Source of the DNA: Negativicutes bacterium | GTDB lineage: Bacteria; Bacillota; Negativicutes; SKW292 | Direction of reading: 5' to 3' | Length of the DNA stretch: 7,914 bases | Assembly (NCBI GenBank): GCA_026416215.1 | Contig: JAOAFP010000063.1 | Location: forward strand, 1-7,914 | In this document: positions 1 through 6,545 of the stretch, piece by piece | Layout: the number at the start of each line of letters is the position of its first letter | Numbering within the stretch: position 1 is the stretch's first letter | The notes under the pieces: model-generated | Databases searched by the model: none | Told to the model about the DNA's origin: nothing | What the model saw: only the letters and a program-made list of their open reading frames with translations | Translations under genes and position numbers: made by a program

Positions 1-1
1 G

Positions 2-988
2 GTGGTGCCTACCTTTGAGCGCTGGGCCAAGGAGGGAGACGAGGGCCGCCGGAAAATGGTTCAGATTACCCGGTACGGCACCGTTCTGCTGGCACTCATT
101 CAGGCGATCGGCATGTCAATCGGGCTGCGGGCGGCGATTATCAACCCCGGGATATTTTCGATTGCCCTCATTGCCATAACCCTGACTGCCGGCACGATGT
201 TTCTGATGTGGCTGGGCGAGCAGATTACCGAGAAGGGAATTGGTAACGGAATTTCGCTTATTATCTTCGCCGGGATAGTGTCGCGGATTCCCAGCGCCAT
301 TTATATAATCTTCCAGTACCTGCAAGCCGGGACGATCAACTGGTTCAACCTGATTCTGTTCGTGATTATTGCCCTGCTGATGATCGCGTTCGTTATAGCC
401 ATCCAGCAGGGATCGCGCAAAATTCCCGTCCAGTACGCCAAGCGGGTGGTTGGTCGGCGGATGTACGGCGGACATTCCACCTTCATCCCGTTGAGGGTGA
501 ATCAGGCCGGGGTTATACCGATAATCTTCGCTTCCTCTATCCTGATGTTCCCGATTACCATTACCCAGTTTGTCAACATCGCCTGGATCAAGACCATCAG
601 CGCCTGGTTCGAGTGGGGGAGCTGGCTGAATACATCCCTTTATGCAATCCTTATCATTTTTTTCACCTATTTCTACACGGCGGTGACGTTCAATATCAAT
701 GACGTGGCCGACAATATGAAGAAACACGGTGGATTCATACCGGGACTGCGGCCGGGGAAACCAACGGCCGAATACCTCGAGCGGGTCATGTCGAGGATTA
801 CCCTGGCCGGGGCGATTTTTCTGGCGTTTATCGCGATTATGCCCAACATAGTGGTATGGACCACCAATATCCAGGGTGTGTATTTTGGCGGCACGGCCCT
901 GCTGATTGTCGTGGGCGTGGCTCTTGACACGATGAAACAGCTGGAAACACAGATGCTGATGAGACATTATCAGGGATTCATGAAATAG
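2..988 (+). CDS. secY: Protein translocase subunit SecY, 5'-truncated by window edge
   Basis: This is the channel-forming subunit of the SecYEG translocon in the cytoplasmic membrane, which passes unfolded proteins from SecA or the ribosome across or into the membrane. The reading frame is open from the window edge, so the GTG at position 2 is an internal valine codon and not the start. 328 residues are visible; aligning the conserved arginine of the last large cytoplasmic loop (GLRPGK, visible residue 250) with E. coli R357 implies that about 100 N-terminal residues, including the first transmembrane helix and the plug, lie upstream. Visible signatures are EGRRKMVQITRYGT near the left edge, GIGNGISLIIFAGI (79-92), IPVQYAKR (141-148) and several long hydrophobic helices. 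The stop is TAG at 986-988, and adk follows after 22 bp in the usual secY-adk-map order. A run of seven T (657-663) lies within the gene but the frame is intact. Identification is certain. Confidence 0.97.
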   Translation: MVPTFERWAKEGDEGRRKMVQITRYGTVLLALIQAIGMSIGLRAAIINPGIFSIALIAITLTAGTMFLMWLGEQITEKGIGNGISLIIFAGIVSRIPSAIYIIFQYLQAGTINWFNLILFVIIALLMIAFVIAIQQGSRKIPVQYAKRVVGRRMYGGHSTFIPLRVNQAGVIPIIFASSILMFPITITQFVNIAWIKTISAWFEWGSWLNTSLYAILIIFFTYFYTAVTFNINDVADNMKKHGGFIPGLRPGKPTAEYLERVMSRITLAGAIFLAFIAIMPNIVVWTTNIQGVYFGGTALLIVVGVALDTMKQLETQMLMRHYQGFMK

Positions 989-1010
989 AGATAATCCTGG
1001 AGGGCCGCCA

Positions 1011-1679
1011 ATGTTCATTGTCTTGTTGGGATCGTCAGGGGTCGGTAAAGGTACGCAGGCGGAAAAAATCAGCAATCAGTTGCATATTCCCCATATATCC
1101 ACTGGTGAGATGTTCCGTCAGGCCATCCGCACCGGACGGGGGATCGGCCGGGAGGTCCGGCCTTATATTAAAGAAGGCAAACTGGTGCCCGATCCAGTGG
1201 TGACAAGGATGCTATTCAAGCGCATTCTGGAAAAAGACTGTCTGTCCGGGTGCATCCTTGACGGTTACCCCCGGACGGTACGGCAGGCCAATTCACTGGA
1301 TCTGATCATGCAGGGGCTGGACTGGCAGCTTGGCATCGTACTTCATATTGTGGTGCCGGACGAAGAGATAATTGCCCGTACCAGCGGCCGGCGGGAGTGT
1401 TCAACCTGTCACGCAATCTACCACTTGGTCAGCAAACCGCCCCGCGATCCCGGGCATTGCGATATCTGCGGCGGCGGATTATTCCAGCGGCTGGACGACC
1501 GGGAAGAGGTGGTGCGGAAGCGGATGGAAGTCTACTGGGAGCAAACCCAGCCACTGGTTGATTATTACCATATAAAGAATCTTTACTGCAAAATCAATGG
1601 CAGCCAGCCGATCTGGGACGTTTTTGTCGAGATAATGAACGCCATTGACAGGCGGAAGATGCAGGAAATACCGCAGTAG
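1011..1679 (+). CDS. adk: Adenylate kinase, zinc-LID type
   Basis: Cytosolic adenylate kinase interconverts ATP + AMP and 2 ADP. The 222-residue product has the full long-form layout: P-loop at 7-15, AMP-binding STGEMFR (30-36, with R36), DGYPRT (84-89, with R88), and a LID carrying four cysteines C130, C133, C150 and C153, spaced as in the structural zinc site of Gram-positive adenylate kinases. The LID continues with CGGGLFQRLDD, including R160, D162 and D163, and R171 follows. GGAGG at 999-1003, 7 nt before the ATG, sets the start. The P-loop reads GSSGVGKGT where the family almost always has GxPGxGKGT, so the conserved proline at position 9 is serine. All catalytic lysine and arginine positions I can place are kept, so I expect an active enzyme. 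The gene sits between secY and map, the usual location. Confidence 0.97.
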   Translation: MFIVLLGSSGVGKGTQAEKISNQLHIPHISTGEMFRQAIRTGRGIGREVRPYIKEGKLVPDPVVTRMLFKRILEKDCLSGCILDGYPRTVRQANSLDLIMQGLDWQLGIVLHIVVPDEEIIARTSGRRECSTCHAIYHLVSKPPRDPGHCDICGGGLFQRLDDREEVVRKRMEVYWEQTQPLVDYYHIKNLYCKINGSQPIWDVFVEIMNAIDRRKMQEIPQ

Positions 1680-1682
1680 CTG

Positions 1683-2435
1683 ATGATTGAAATCAAGACC
1701 GGGCGGGAAATTGCCCTGATGGCCGAGGCCGGTCAGCTGGTGGCGGCCACTCTGGCCATGCTCCGCCAGCACCTTGCTGCCGGTATCACCACCGGCGAGC
1801 TGGATGAGCTGGCCGAGCAGTTTATCCGCCAGCGGGGTGGTGAACCGTCATTCAAGGGGTTGCGAGGGTATCCGGCCAGTATTTGCGTGTCGGTTAACGA
1901 GGAGGTTGTACATGGCATCCCCGGGCGGCGGAAAATTGCTGAAGGTGATCTGGTGAGCATCGATCTGGGAGTCAGGATGAACGGTTTTCACGGCGATGCC
2001 GCGATAACCGTGGCAGTTGGCCGGGTCAGCCGCCAGGATCGGGAGTTGTTGCAGGTTACGGAGCAGTGCCTGCTTAAAGCCATCGATGAAGCCCGTCCGG
2101 GCCGGCGGTTGGGCGACATAGGCCATGCTGTCCAGAGCTGGGCGGAACGGCACGGGTTTTCGGTGGTAAGAAGCCTGGTAGGGCACGGGATTGGCCGCGA
2201 TCTGCACGAAGAGCCGCAGGTTCCGAACTTCGGGCGACCGGGCACGGGAGCTGAACTGAAACCGGGAATGACACTGGCGATTGAGCCGATGATCAATGCC
2301 GGTACGCATAAGGTCAGCATCTTACGGGACAACTGGACGGTGGTCACGGCTGACCGCAGGCGTTCGGCCCATTTTGAACACACCGTGGCGGTTACCGAAA
2401 ACGATCCGCTGGTGTTGACCGGATTTAGCGACTGA
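1683..2435 (+). CDS. map: Type I methionine aminopeptidase
   Basis: This cytosolic enzyme removes the initiator methionine from nascent proteins whose second residue is small. The 250-residue protein is a complete type Ia 'pita-bread' peptidase. The five metal ligands are present as D94 (SIDLG), D105 (HGDAA), H168 (GHGIG), E201 (AIEPM) and E232 (FEHT), and the substrate-binding histidines are H77 (VHGIPG) and H175 (DLHEEP). These match E. coli D97, D108, H171, E204, E235, H79 and H178 with a near-constant offset. There is no N-terminal zinc-finger extension. The ATG lies only 3 nt after the adk stop and has no well-placed Shine-Dalgarno sequence; the nearest AGGA (1663-1666) is about 16 nt away. 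Translation therefore probably depends on coupling to adk. IF-1 follows directly. Confidence 0.97.
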   Translation: MIEIKTGREIALMAEAGQLVAATLAMLRQHLAAGITTGELDELAEQFIRQRGGEPSFKGLRGYPASICVSVNEEVVHGIPGRRKIAEGDLVSIDLGVRMNGFHGDAAITVAVGRVSRQDRELLQVTEQCLLKAIDEARPGRRLGDIGHAVQSWAERHGFSVVRSLVGHGIGRDLHEEPQVPNFGRPGTGAELKPGMTLAIEPMINAGTHKVSILRDNWTVVTADRRRSAHFEHTVAVTENDPLVLTGFSD

Positions 2436-2457
2436 CAGCAAGGAGGGACGGCCGCTG

Positions 2458-2676
2458 ATGGCAAAACAGGATGCAATTGAGGTCGAAGGCGTGGTGGTGG
2501 AAGCTTTGCCGAATGCCATGTTTCAGGTGAGGCTGGAAAATGATCACGTTGTCCTGGCACACGTGTCAGGCAAGATCCGGATGAATTTCATCCGTATACT
2601 GCCGGGCGACAGGGTGACAGTTGAACTGACCCCGTACGATCTGAAGCGGGGTAGGATAACTTATCGTTTTCGCTGA
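2458..2676 (+). CDS. infA: Translation initiation factor IF-1
   Basis: IF-1 is a single OB-fold (S1-like) protein that binds the 30S A site during initiation and works with IF-2 and IF-3. The 72-residue product is the standard bacterial length and is nearly textbook along its whole span: MAKQDAIEVEG at the start, LPNAMFQV in the first strands, AHVSGKIRMNFIRILPGD in the middle and YDLKRGRITYRFR at the end. AAGGAGGG at 2440-2447 lies 10 nt before the ATG. It follows map by 22 bp, without the small KOW-domain gene that often separates map and infA in Clostridia. rpmJ follows after 37 bp. Confidence 0.98.
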   Translation: MAKQDAIEVEGVVVEALPNAMFQVRLENDHVVLAHVSGKIRMNFIRILPGDRVTVELTPYDLKRGRITYRFR

Positions 2677-2699
2677 ATATGCGGATAATGACGCTGACT

Positions 2700-2707
2700 A
2701 AGGGGGG
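2700..2707 (+). promoter_or_regulatory. Ribosome binding site fixing the rpmJ GTG start
   Basis: AAGGGGGG abuts an ATG at 2708 and sits 6 nt before the in-frame GTG at 2714. The spacing and the conserved L36 N-terminus both favour GTG. Confidence 0.7.
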
Positions 2708-2713
2708 ATGGCT

Positions 2714-2827
2714 GTGAAGGTTAGACCGTCGGTAAAGGCAATCTGTGAGAAGTGCAAAATAATCAAACGCCATGGCCGGATCATGGTTATATGCGAGAAT
2801 CCCAAACACAAACAACGACAGGGTTAA
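2714..2827 (+). CDS. rpmJ: 50S ribosomal protein L36, zinc-binding form
   Basis: This is the smallest large-subunit ribosomal protein. From the GTG at 2714 it encodes 37 residues, the canonical length, beginning MKVRPSVKAICEKC and ending KHKQRQG. C11, C14, C27 and H32 form the Cys3-His zinc ribbon, so this is the zinc-containing (C+) form. The start choice rests on the ribosome binding site: AAGGGGGG at 2700-2707 gives a 6-nt gap to GTG 2714 but no gap at all to the in-frame ATG at 2708, which would add only two residues (Met-Ala). rpsM follows after 15 bp. Confidence 0.96.
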   Translation: MKVRPSVKAICEKCKIIKRHGRIMVICENPKHKQRQG

Positions 2828-2842
2828 GGAGGATAATGAGAA

Positions 2843-3220
2843 ATGGCGCGTATTGCCGGGGTGGATTTGCCGCGCGAGAAGCGGGTTGAGATAGCGTTGA
2901 CCTACATTTACGGGATTGGGCTGACGCTGTCGAGGCAGATATTGTCGAAGACCAACATAAATCCCGACACGCGGGTCCGCGACCTGACCGAGGATGAAGT
3001 GGCAAAACTGCGTGAAACCATCGACCGGGACTACAAGGTTGAGGGTGACCTCAAGCGTGAGGAGCAGCTCAACATAAAGCGGCTGATTGAGATTGGCTCC
3101 TACCGTGGCCGGCGGCACCGGCTGGGGTTGCCGGTCAGGGGTCAGCGGACCAAGACCAACGCCCGTACCCGCAAGGGTCCCAAGCGGGCAATCGGCGGCA
3201 AGAAGAAGACCGGTAAGTAG
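2843..3220 (+). CDS. rpsM: 30S ribosomal protein S13
   Basis: S13 sits in the head of the small subunit and contacts the P-site tRNA and the 50S subunit through bridge B1. The 125-residue product has the family start MARIAGVDLPREKR, the helix-two-turns-helix segment IYGIGLTLSRQIL, and the highly basic tail RGQRTKTNARTRKGPK followed by a lysine-rich end. AAGGAGG at 2826-2832 overlaps the rpmJ stop and serves the ATG at 2843. Another ATG at 2836 is out of frame with S13 and opens no ribosomal protein. rpsK follows after 24 bp. Confidence 0.98.
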   Translation: MARIAGVDLPREKRVEIALTYIYGIGLTLSRQILSKTNINPDTRVRDLTEDEVAKLRETIDRDYKVEGDLKREEQLNIKRLIEIGSYRGRRHRLGLPVRGQRTKTNARTRKGPKRAIGGKKKTGK

Positions 3221-3244
3221 CGGCACATTAAGGAGGGTACAAGA

Positions 3245-3640
3245 TTGGCAGCTCGAAGGACGACGGTGCGCACCAAGCGCCGGGAGCGCAAGAACATTGA
3301 AAGCGGACAGGCGCACATTCGCTCATCTTTCAACAACACGATCATCACTTTATCTGATACCAGGGGCAACGCGATATCCTGGGCCAGTGCCGGCGGATTG
3401 GGTTTCCGCGGTTCGCGCAAATCAACCCCGTTTGCCGCTCAGATGGCGGCTGAATCGGCGGCCAAGGCGGCGATGGAACACGGATTGCGGCAGGTTGACG
3501 TCTTCGTTAAGGGGCCGGGATCGGGGCGGGAGGCTGCCATCCGGGCTCTGCAGGCGGCGGGATTGGAGATAAATTCTATAAAGGATGTTACCCCAATCCC
3601 CCACAATGGGTGCCGGCCACCCAAACGACGCCGGGTATAA
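3245..3640 (+). CDS. rpsK: 30S ribosomal protein S11 (TTG start)
   Basis: S11 forms part of the 30S platform near the mRNA exit and the Shine-Dalgarno helix. The 131-residue product carries the family signatures AHIRSSFNNTIITLSD, GFRGSRKSTPFAAQ, VKGPGSGREAAIRAL and the C-terminal HNGCRPPKRRRV. The start codon is TTG at 3245: the protein begins there in register with other S11 proteins, and AAGGAGGG at 3230-3237 lies 7 nt upstream. No in-frame ATG or GTG occurs between that site and the conserved sequence. The TAA stop at 3638-3640 is followed by rpsD after 17 bp. Confidence 0.97.
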   Translation: MAARRTTVRTKRRERKNIESGQAHIRSSFNNTIITLSDTRGNAISWASAGGLGFRGSRKSTPFAAQMAAESAAKAAMEHGLRQVDVFVKGPGSGREAAIRALQAAGLEINSIKDVTPIPHNGCRPPKRRRV

Positions 3641-3657
3641 GCACAGGAGGTAACGTA

Positions 3658-4284
3658 ATGGCAAGATACACAGGGGCTGAGTGCCGACAGTGCCGCCGGG
3701 AGGGTGCCAAACTTTTCCTGAAGGGCGATCGGTGTTACAGTGACAAATGTTCCTTCAGCCGGCGGGGGTATGCTCCCGGCCAGCATGGTCAGGGACGCAA
3801 AAAAGTTTCCGAGTATGGTCTGCAGCTGCGGGAAAAACAGAAAGCCCGCCGGATCTATGGTATTCTTGAGCGCCAGTTTCGCACATATTTCCGGAAGGCC
3901 GACCGCCAGGCCGGTGTGACCGGTGAAAATTTGCTGGTACTGCTGGAAAGGCGGCTGGACAACGTGGTGTACCGTCTGGGTATGGCCAGCAGCCGCAACC
4001 AGGCCCGGCAAGTGGTTCTGCACGGGCATATAGAGGTGAACGGCCGGCGGGTGAACATACCGTCCTTCCTGGTCAGGCAGGGGGATGTGGTAAGTGTGCG
4101 GGAGGGTAGCCGCAGCTCGGTGCTGATGCAGGAGGCGGCAGAGCGGATGAACAGCATTCAGCCCGGCCCGTGGCTGGAACTGACGATGCCGGCGATGACC
4201 GGCCGGGTAATTCGCTATCCCAGCCGCGAGGAAATTGACACCCAGGTTCAGGAGCAGATGATAGTTGAGTTGTACTCCCGTTAA
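3658..4284 (+). CDS. rpsD: 30S ribosomal protein S4, zinc-binding form
   Basis: S4 is a primary 16S rRNA-binding protein that nucleates 30S assembly; in several bacteria it also represses its own operon by binding the mRNA. The 208-residue product starts MARYTGAECRQC and keeps C9, C12, C26 and C31, the same positions as the zinc site of Thermus S4. The S4 RNA-binding domain covers roughly 97-160 (ERRLDNVVYRLGMASSRNQAR, then HIEVNGRRVNIPS). AGGAGGT at 3645-3651, 6 nt before the ATG at 3658, sets the start; the frame stays open further upstream, but only inside rpsK. I see no clear S4-binding pseudoknot in the short leader. rpoA follows after 31 bp. Confidence 0.98.
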   Translation: MARYTGAECRQCRREGAKLFLKGDRCYSDKCSFSRRGYAPGQHGQGRKKVSEYGLQLREKQKARRIYGILERQFRTYFRKADRQAGVTGENLLVLLERRLDNVVYRLGMASSRNQARQVVLHGHIEVNGRRVNIPSFLVRQGDVVSVREGSRSSVLMQEAAERMNSIQPGPWLELTMPAMTGRVIRYPSREEIDTQVQEQMIVELYSR

Positions 4285-4300
4285 GGGCAGAAAATAACCT

Positions 4301-4307
4301 GAGGGGG
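4301..4307 (+). promoter_or_regulatory. Ribosome binding site for the rpoA TTG start
   Basis: GAGGGGG with 8-nt spacing to TTG 4316. An out-of-frame ATG at 4309, followed at once by TGA, lies between them and could in principle distract initiating ribosomes. Confidence 0.6.
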
Positions 4308-4315
4308 CATGTGAG

Positions 4316-5308
4316 TTGCTGAAAGAGAATGCCTGTCCGGAGATCCGGATTGTCGAGATAAGCGAGGACAACCGTTACGGCCGGTTTGAGTGGGAGCCGC
4401 TCGAACGCGGCTACGGTATGACGCTGGGCAACAGCCTGCGGCGGGTATTGCTGTCGTCGCTGCCGGGGGCGGCAGTCGTGGCGATAAAAATTGACGGGGT
4501 TATGCATGAGTTTTCAACCGTCCCCGGTGTGCGTGAGGATGTTGCCGATATTGTCCTCAACATCAAACAGCTTTGCCTGCGCTGGCACGACGAGGACGGC
4601 GAAGGGACGAAGATTGCCAGGATAAATTTCAGCGGTGAGGGTGTGGTTACCGGTGGTGATGTGAAAACTGACGCCGGTCTGGAGGTACTGAACAAGGACC
4701 TGCCGATCGCCACCTTGGCCGCCGGGGCCCAGCTGAATATGGAATTGTACGTCAGGCGGGGAGTTGGGTATGTGACTTCCGACAAGAACAAGCAATACGC
4801 CGATGATATTGGTATGATCCCGGTTGACGCGGTGTATTCACCGATTTTGCGGGTGAATTACACGGTGACCGACACCCGGGTCGGCAATGTCACCAATTAT
4901 GATCGGCTGACATTTGAGCTGTGGACCAATGGCGGCATCACCCCTGACGAGGCGGTGGTCCGGGCGGCCGGCATAATTATTGGTTATTTCCGTCAGCTCG
5001 ACACAATCACCGGCAAGGTTATCGCCAAGCGGGCCGAGATGGCCCAGCGGGCCGGAATGAAGGACGGGCGGGAAGGCGACGGTGAAGCCGGCACTGACGG
5101 GGATGGTCACCACGACCTGACGCTTGAGGAGATGGAGCTGTCGGTCCGAGCGTACAATAGCCTGAAACGGGCTGAGATCAACCGTTTGTCCGACATAACC
5201 AAAATGACGGCTGAGGAACTGATGAAAGTCAAGAACCTTGGTCCCAAGTCACGGGATGAGGTGCTGAAGAAAATTCAGGAGTACGGACTCAAGCTGGCTG
5301 ACGACTGA
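4316..5308 (+). CDS. rpoA: DNA-directed RNA polymerase subunit alpha
   Basis: The alpha dimer scaffolds RNA polymerase assembly and its C-terminal domain reads UP elements and contacts activators. The 330-residue product has the N-terminal assembly domain with LERGYGMTLGNSLRRVLLSSLPG (29-51), then a linker of about 237-267 rich in Gly, Asp and Glu with a His pair (265-266), and a C-terminal domain (268-328) with two helix-hairpin-helix elements. DNA-contact positions equivalent to E. coli R265, N268, G296, K298 and S299 are present as R278, N281, G309, K311 and S312; the C269 equivalent is S282. TTG at 4316 is taken as the start because GAGGGGG (4301-4307) lies 8 nt upstream and the ATG at 4309 is out of frame and stops at once. 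The length exceeds the 314 residues of B. subtilis alpha because of the linker. Confidence 0.97.
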   Translation: MLKENACPEIRIVEISEDNRYGRFEWEPLERGYGMTLGNSLRRVLLSSLPGAAVVAIKIDGVMHEFSTVPGVREDVADIVLNIKQLCLRWHDEDGEGTKIARINFSGEGVVTGGDVKTDAGLEVLNKDLPIATLAAGAQLNMELYVRRGVGYVTSDKNKQYADDIGMIPVDAVYSPILRVNYTVTDTRVGNVTNYDRLTFELWTNGGITPDEAVVRAAGIIIGYFRQLDTITGKVIAKRAEMAQRAGMKDGREGDGEAGTDGDGHHDLTLEEMELSVRAYNSLKRAEINRLSDITKMTAEELMKVKNLGPKSRDEVLKKIQEYGLKLADD

Positions 5309-5326
5309 ACGGGTATCACTTGGGAT

Positions 5327-5334
5327 AAGGAGGT
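5327..5334 (+). promoter_or_regulatory. Consensus ribosome binding site fixing the rplQ start
   Basis: AAGGAGGT is a full anti-16S match, placed 6 nt before ATG 5341 and 0 nt before GTG 5335, so it decides for the ATG. Confidence 0.8.
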
Positions 5335-5340
5335 GTGGTG

Positions 5341-5694
5341 ATGGCACTGGGATACAGAAAACTGGGAAGGAATTCAGGCGCCCGCCGGGCGCTGATCCGC
5401 GAAATAACGACAGCCCTGTTCCGGCACGGGAAAATTGAAACCACTGAAGCCAAAGCAAAAGAACTGACGAGGTCAGCGGCCAGGATGATCACCCTGGCCA
5501 AGCGGGGGGATCTGCATGCCCGCCGTCAGGCGCTTGCGTTTTTGACTGACGAGGGCGTGGTGGCCAAACTGTTCAGCGAGATTGCTCCGGCTCTGGCTGG
5601 GCGCAACGGAGGGTACACCCGGATTTACCGTACCGGAGTGAGGCGGGGGGATGCCGCGCCGATGGCGCTGATTGAAATAGTTGGTCGGAAGTAA
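5341..5694 (+). CDS. rplQ: 50S ribosomal protein L17
   Basis: L17 sits near the peptide exit tunnel on the large subunit. The 117-residue product begins MALGYRKLGRNSGARRAL, carries the family segment GKIETTEAKAKEL, and ends with GYTRIYRTGVRRGDAAPMALIEIVG. The ATG at 5341 is preferred over the in-frame GTG at 5335: AAGGAGGT (5327-5334) is 6 nt from the ATG and directly abuts the GTG, and L17 proteins start near this Met-Ala. It is the last gene of the operon here. The ecfA/ecfT, truA, rplM and rpsI genes that commonly follow in Bacillota are absent, and a long hairpin lies 21 bp after the stop. Confidence 0.98.
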   Translation: MALGYRKLGRNSGARRALIREITTALFRHGKIETTEAKAKELTRSAARMITLAKRGDLHARRQALAFLTDEGVVAKLFSEIAPALAGRNGGYTRIYRTGVRRGDAAPMALIEIVGRK

Positions 5695-5715
5695 GTGGGC
5701 TGTTGCAGCCGGTAA

Positions 5716-5754
5716 ACAGCACGAGCCGCCCGAATCTCGGGCGGCTCGTGCTGT
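5716..5754. terminator. Perfect 18-bp-stem hairpin between convergent rplQ and thiN
   Basis: ACAGCACGAGCCGCCCGA (5716-5733), a 3-nt ATC loop, then the exact reverse complement (5737-5754). It lies 21 bp after the rplQ stop and 66 bp beyond the thiN stop, where a shared transcription stop for converging genes is expected. There is no T-tract on the + side (CTGGGACAG follows), and only TTT follows on the - strand, so it is an atypical intrinsic terminator. It might instead stabilise mRNA 3' ends or act with Rho. The stem is certain; its function is inferred. Confidence 0.7.
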
Positions 5755-5820
5755 CTGGGACAGAAACTGCTGTCGGTTGCTGTGGTGGCCTGCCGCTTAC
5801 AACCCGGATCCGCCCGGCAG

Positions 5821-6531
5821 TCACCCGAACCAACAGATGTAAACTGCCAGGCAGCCTTCACTCTGGCAGATCGTCACCGGCTGGGCGGGATCATCCAGCC
5901 GATTGCTGATGGCGTATTGGAAGCTGGCTGACAATACGGCGTTGGTCAGTGGCCAACGGACGTTGTCAATTTCAACACCGATGCAGTACGGGGTGAGCGG
6001 CAGCAGGGAGATGCACAGCGGTATCCGGGTGAAATGCAGCCGGCAGGATTGCTGGCTGCGCAGAAAAAATACCATTTCCTGCTGGTCAGCCAGTATCGCG
6101 TTGGGTTTGGGGCGTGCCAGTGAGTGGATTGCGGCATAAAGATGGTCGAACCGCCCGCCCCATACACCGCAAGCCAGCAGGGTGGTGTTGTCAGGATGAT
6201 GATCGTTTATCAGCCGGAGGGCCAGTTCCAGGTCGGTGTCGTCCTTGTCGGGATGATGGCGCCGGACTCCGCGGCGACAGTTCCGTTCAGCCCAGCCCCA
6301 GTCGTCGACGGCAGCACTGTCACCATCGCCCACCAGCCAGTCGGGAACAACATCTAGTTCCCGCAGGGGCGTGACCCCGCCATCGACGGCGATGACCGAC
6401 TGCAGGCCGGGCAGGGACAGGGATTTGTGCAGCCAGTCCGGATCCGGTGTCCGGCCGCCGGCTACCAACAGGCAGGACAGCGGCGGCCAGCCGGGCGGGG
6501 GTTCGATTTGCAGCCAGCCAAAATCGAGCAT
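5821..6531 (-). CDS. thiN: Thiamine pyrophosphokinase
   Basis: This enzyme converts thiamine + ATP to thiamine pyrophosphate + AMP in the cytosol, the route by which salvaged thiamine becomes cofactor. The 236-residue product has the family motifs in order: AVDGG (48-52), PDWLVGDGDS (63-72), HPDKDDTDLELAL (93-105), GVWGGRFDHLYAAIHSL (122-138), SLLPLT (175-180) and the C-terminal WPLTNAVL with AISN (207-210). The acidic residues D50, D69, D71 and D100 correspond to the conserved Mg-ATP site. Before the first core strand (about residue 19) lies a short proline-rich extension, which makes it somewhat longer than many relatives. The gene is transcribed toward rplQ and lies alone, not beside rsgA/rpe as in Bacillus. 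The start is uncertain: ATG 6531 is 14 nt from AGGAGG, whereas an in-frame CTG at 6537 has ideal 8-nt spacing. No TPP riboswitch consensus is visible upstream. Confidence 0.93.
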   Translation of the reverse strand: MLDFGWLQIEPPPGWPPLSCLLVAGGRTPDPDWLHKSLSLPGLQSVIAVDGGVTPLRELDVVPDWLVGDGDSAAVDDWGWAERNCRRGVRRHHPDKDDTDLELALRLINDHHPDNTTLLACGVWGGRFDHLYAAIHSLARPKPNAILADQQEMVFFLRSQQSCRLHFTRIPLCISLLPLTPYCIGVEIDNVRWPLTNAVLSASFQYAISNRLDDPAQPVTICQSEGCLAVYICWFG

Positions 6532-6545
6532 TGACAGAATGACCG

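Noticed and set aside
655..665. Run of seven T in secY as a programmed slippage site
   Set aside because: The frame is intact through the run and the downstream protein is normal; hydrophobic Phe/Ile codons explain the Ts.
116..1075. 319-codon open frame on the minus strand across secY
   Set aside because: It lies antisense to clear secY and the adk start, its product is low in complexity and rich in His, Arg, Pro and Gly, and it has no recognisable motif; a GC-rich coding shadow.
2588..3316. 242-codon minus-strand open frame across rpmJ and rpsM
   Set aside because: Antisense to infA, rpmJ, rpsM and rpsK; the composition is that of a reversed ribosomal gene.
3439..4371. 310-codon minus-strand open frame across rpsK and rpsD
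   Set aside because: Fully antisense to three certain genes, with no domain signature and no ribosome binding site context; a shadow frame.
5790..5820. CTGCCG...CGGCAG inverted repeat just past the thiN stop
   Set aside because: Only 6 bp with a 19-nt loop and no T-tract; easily due to chance in GC-rich DNA.
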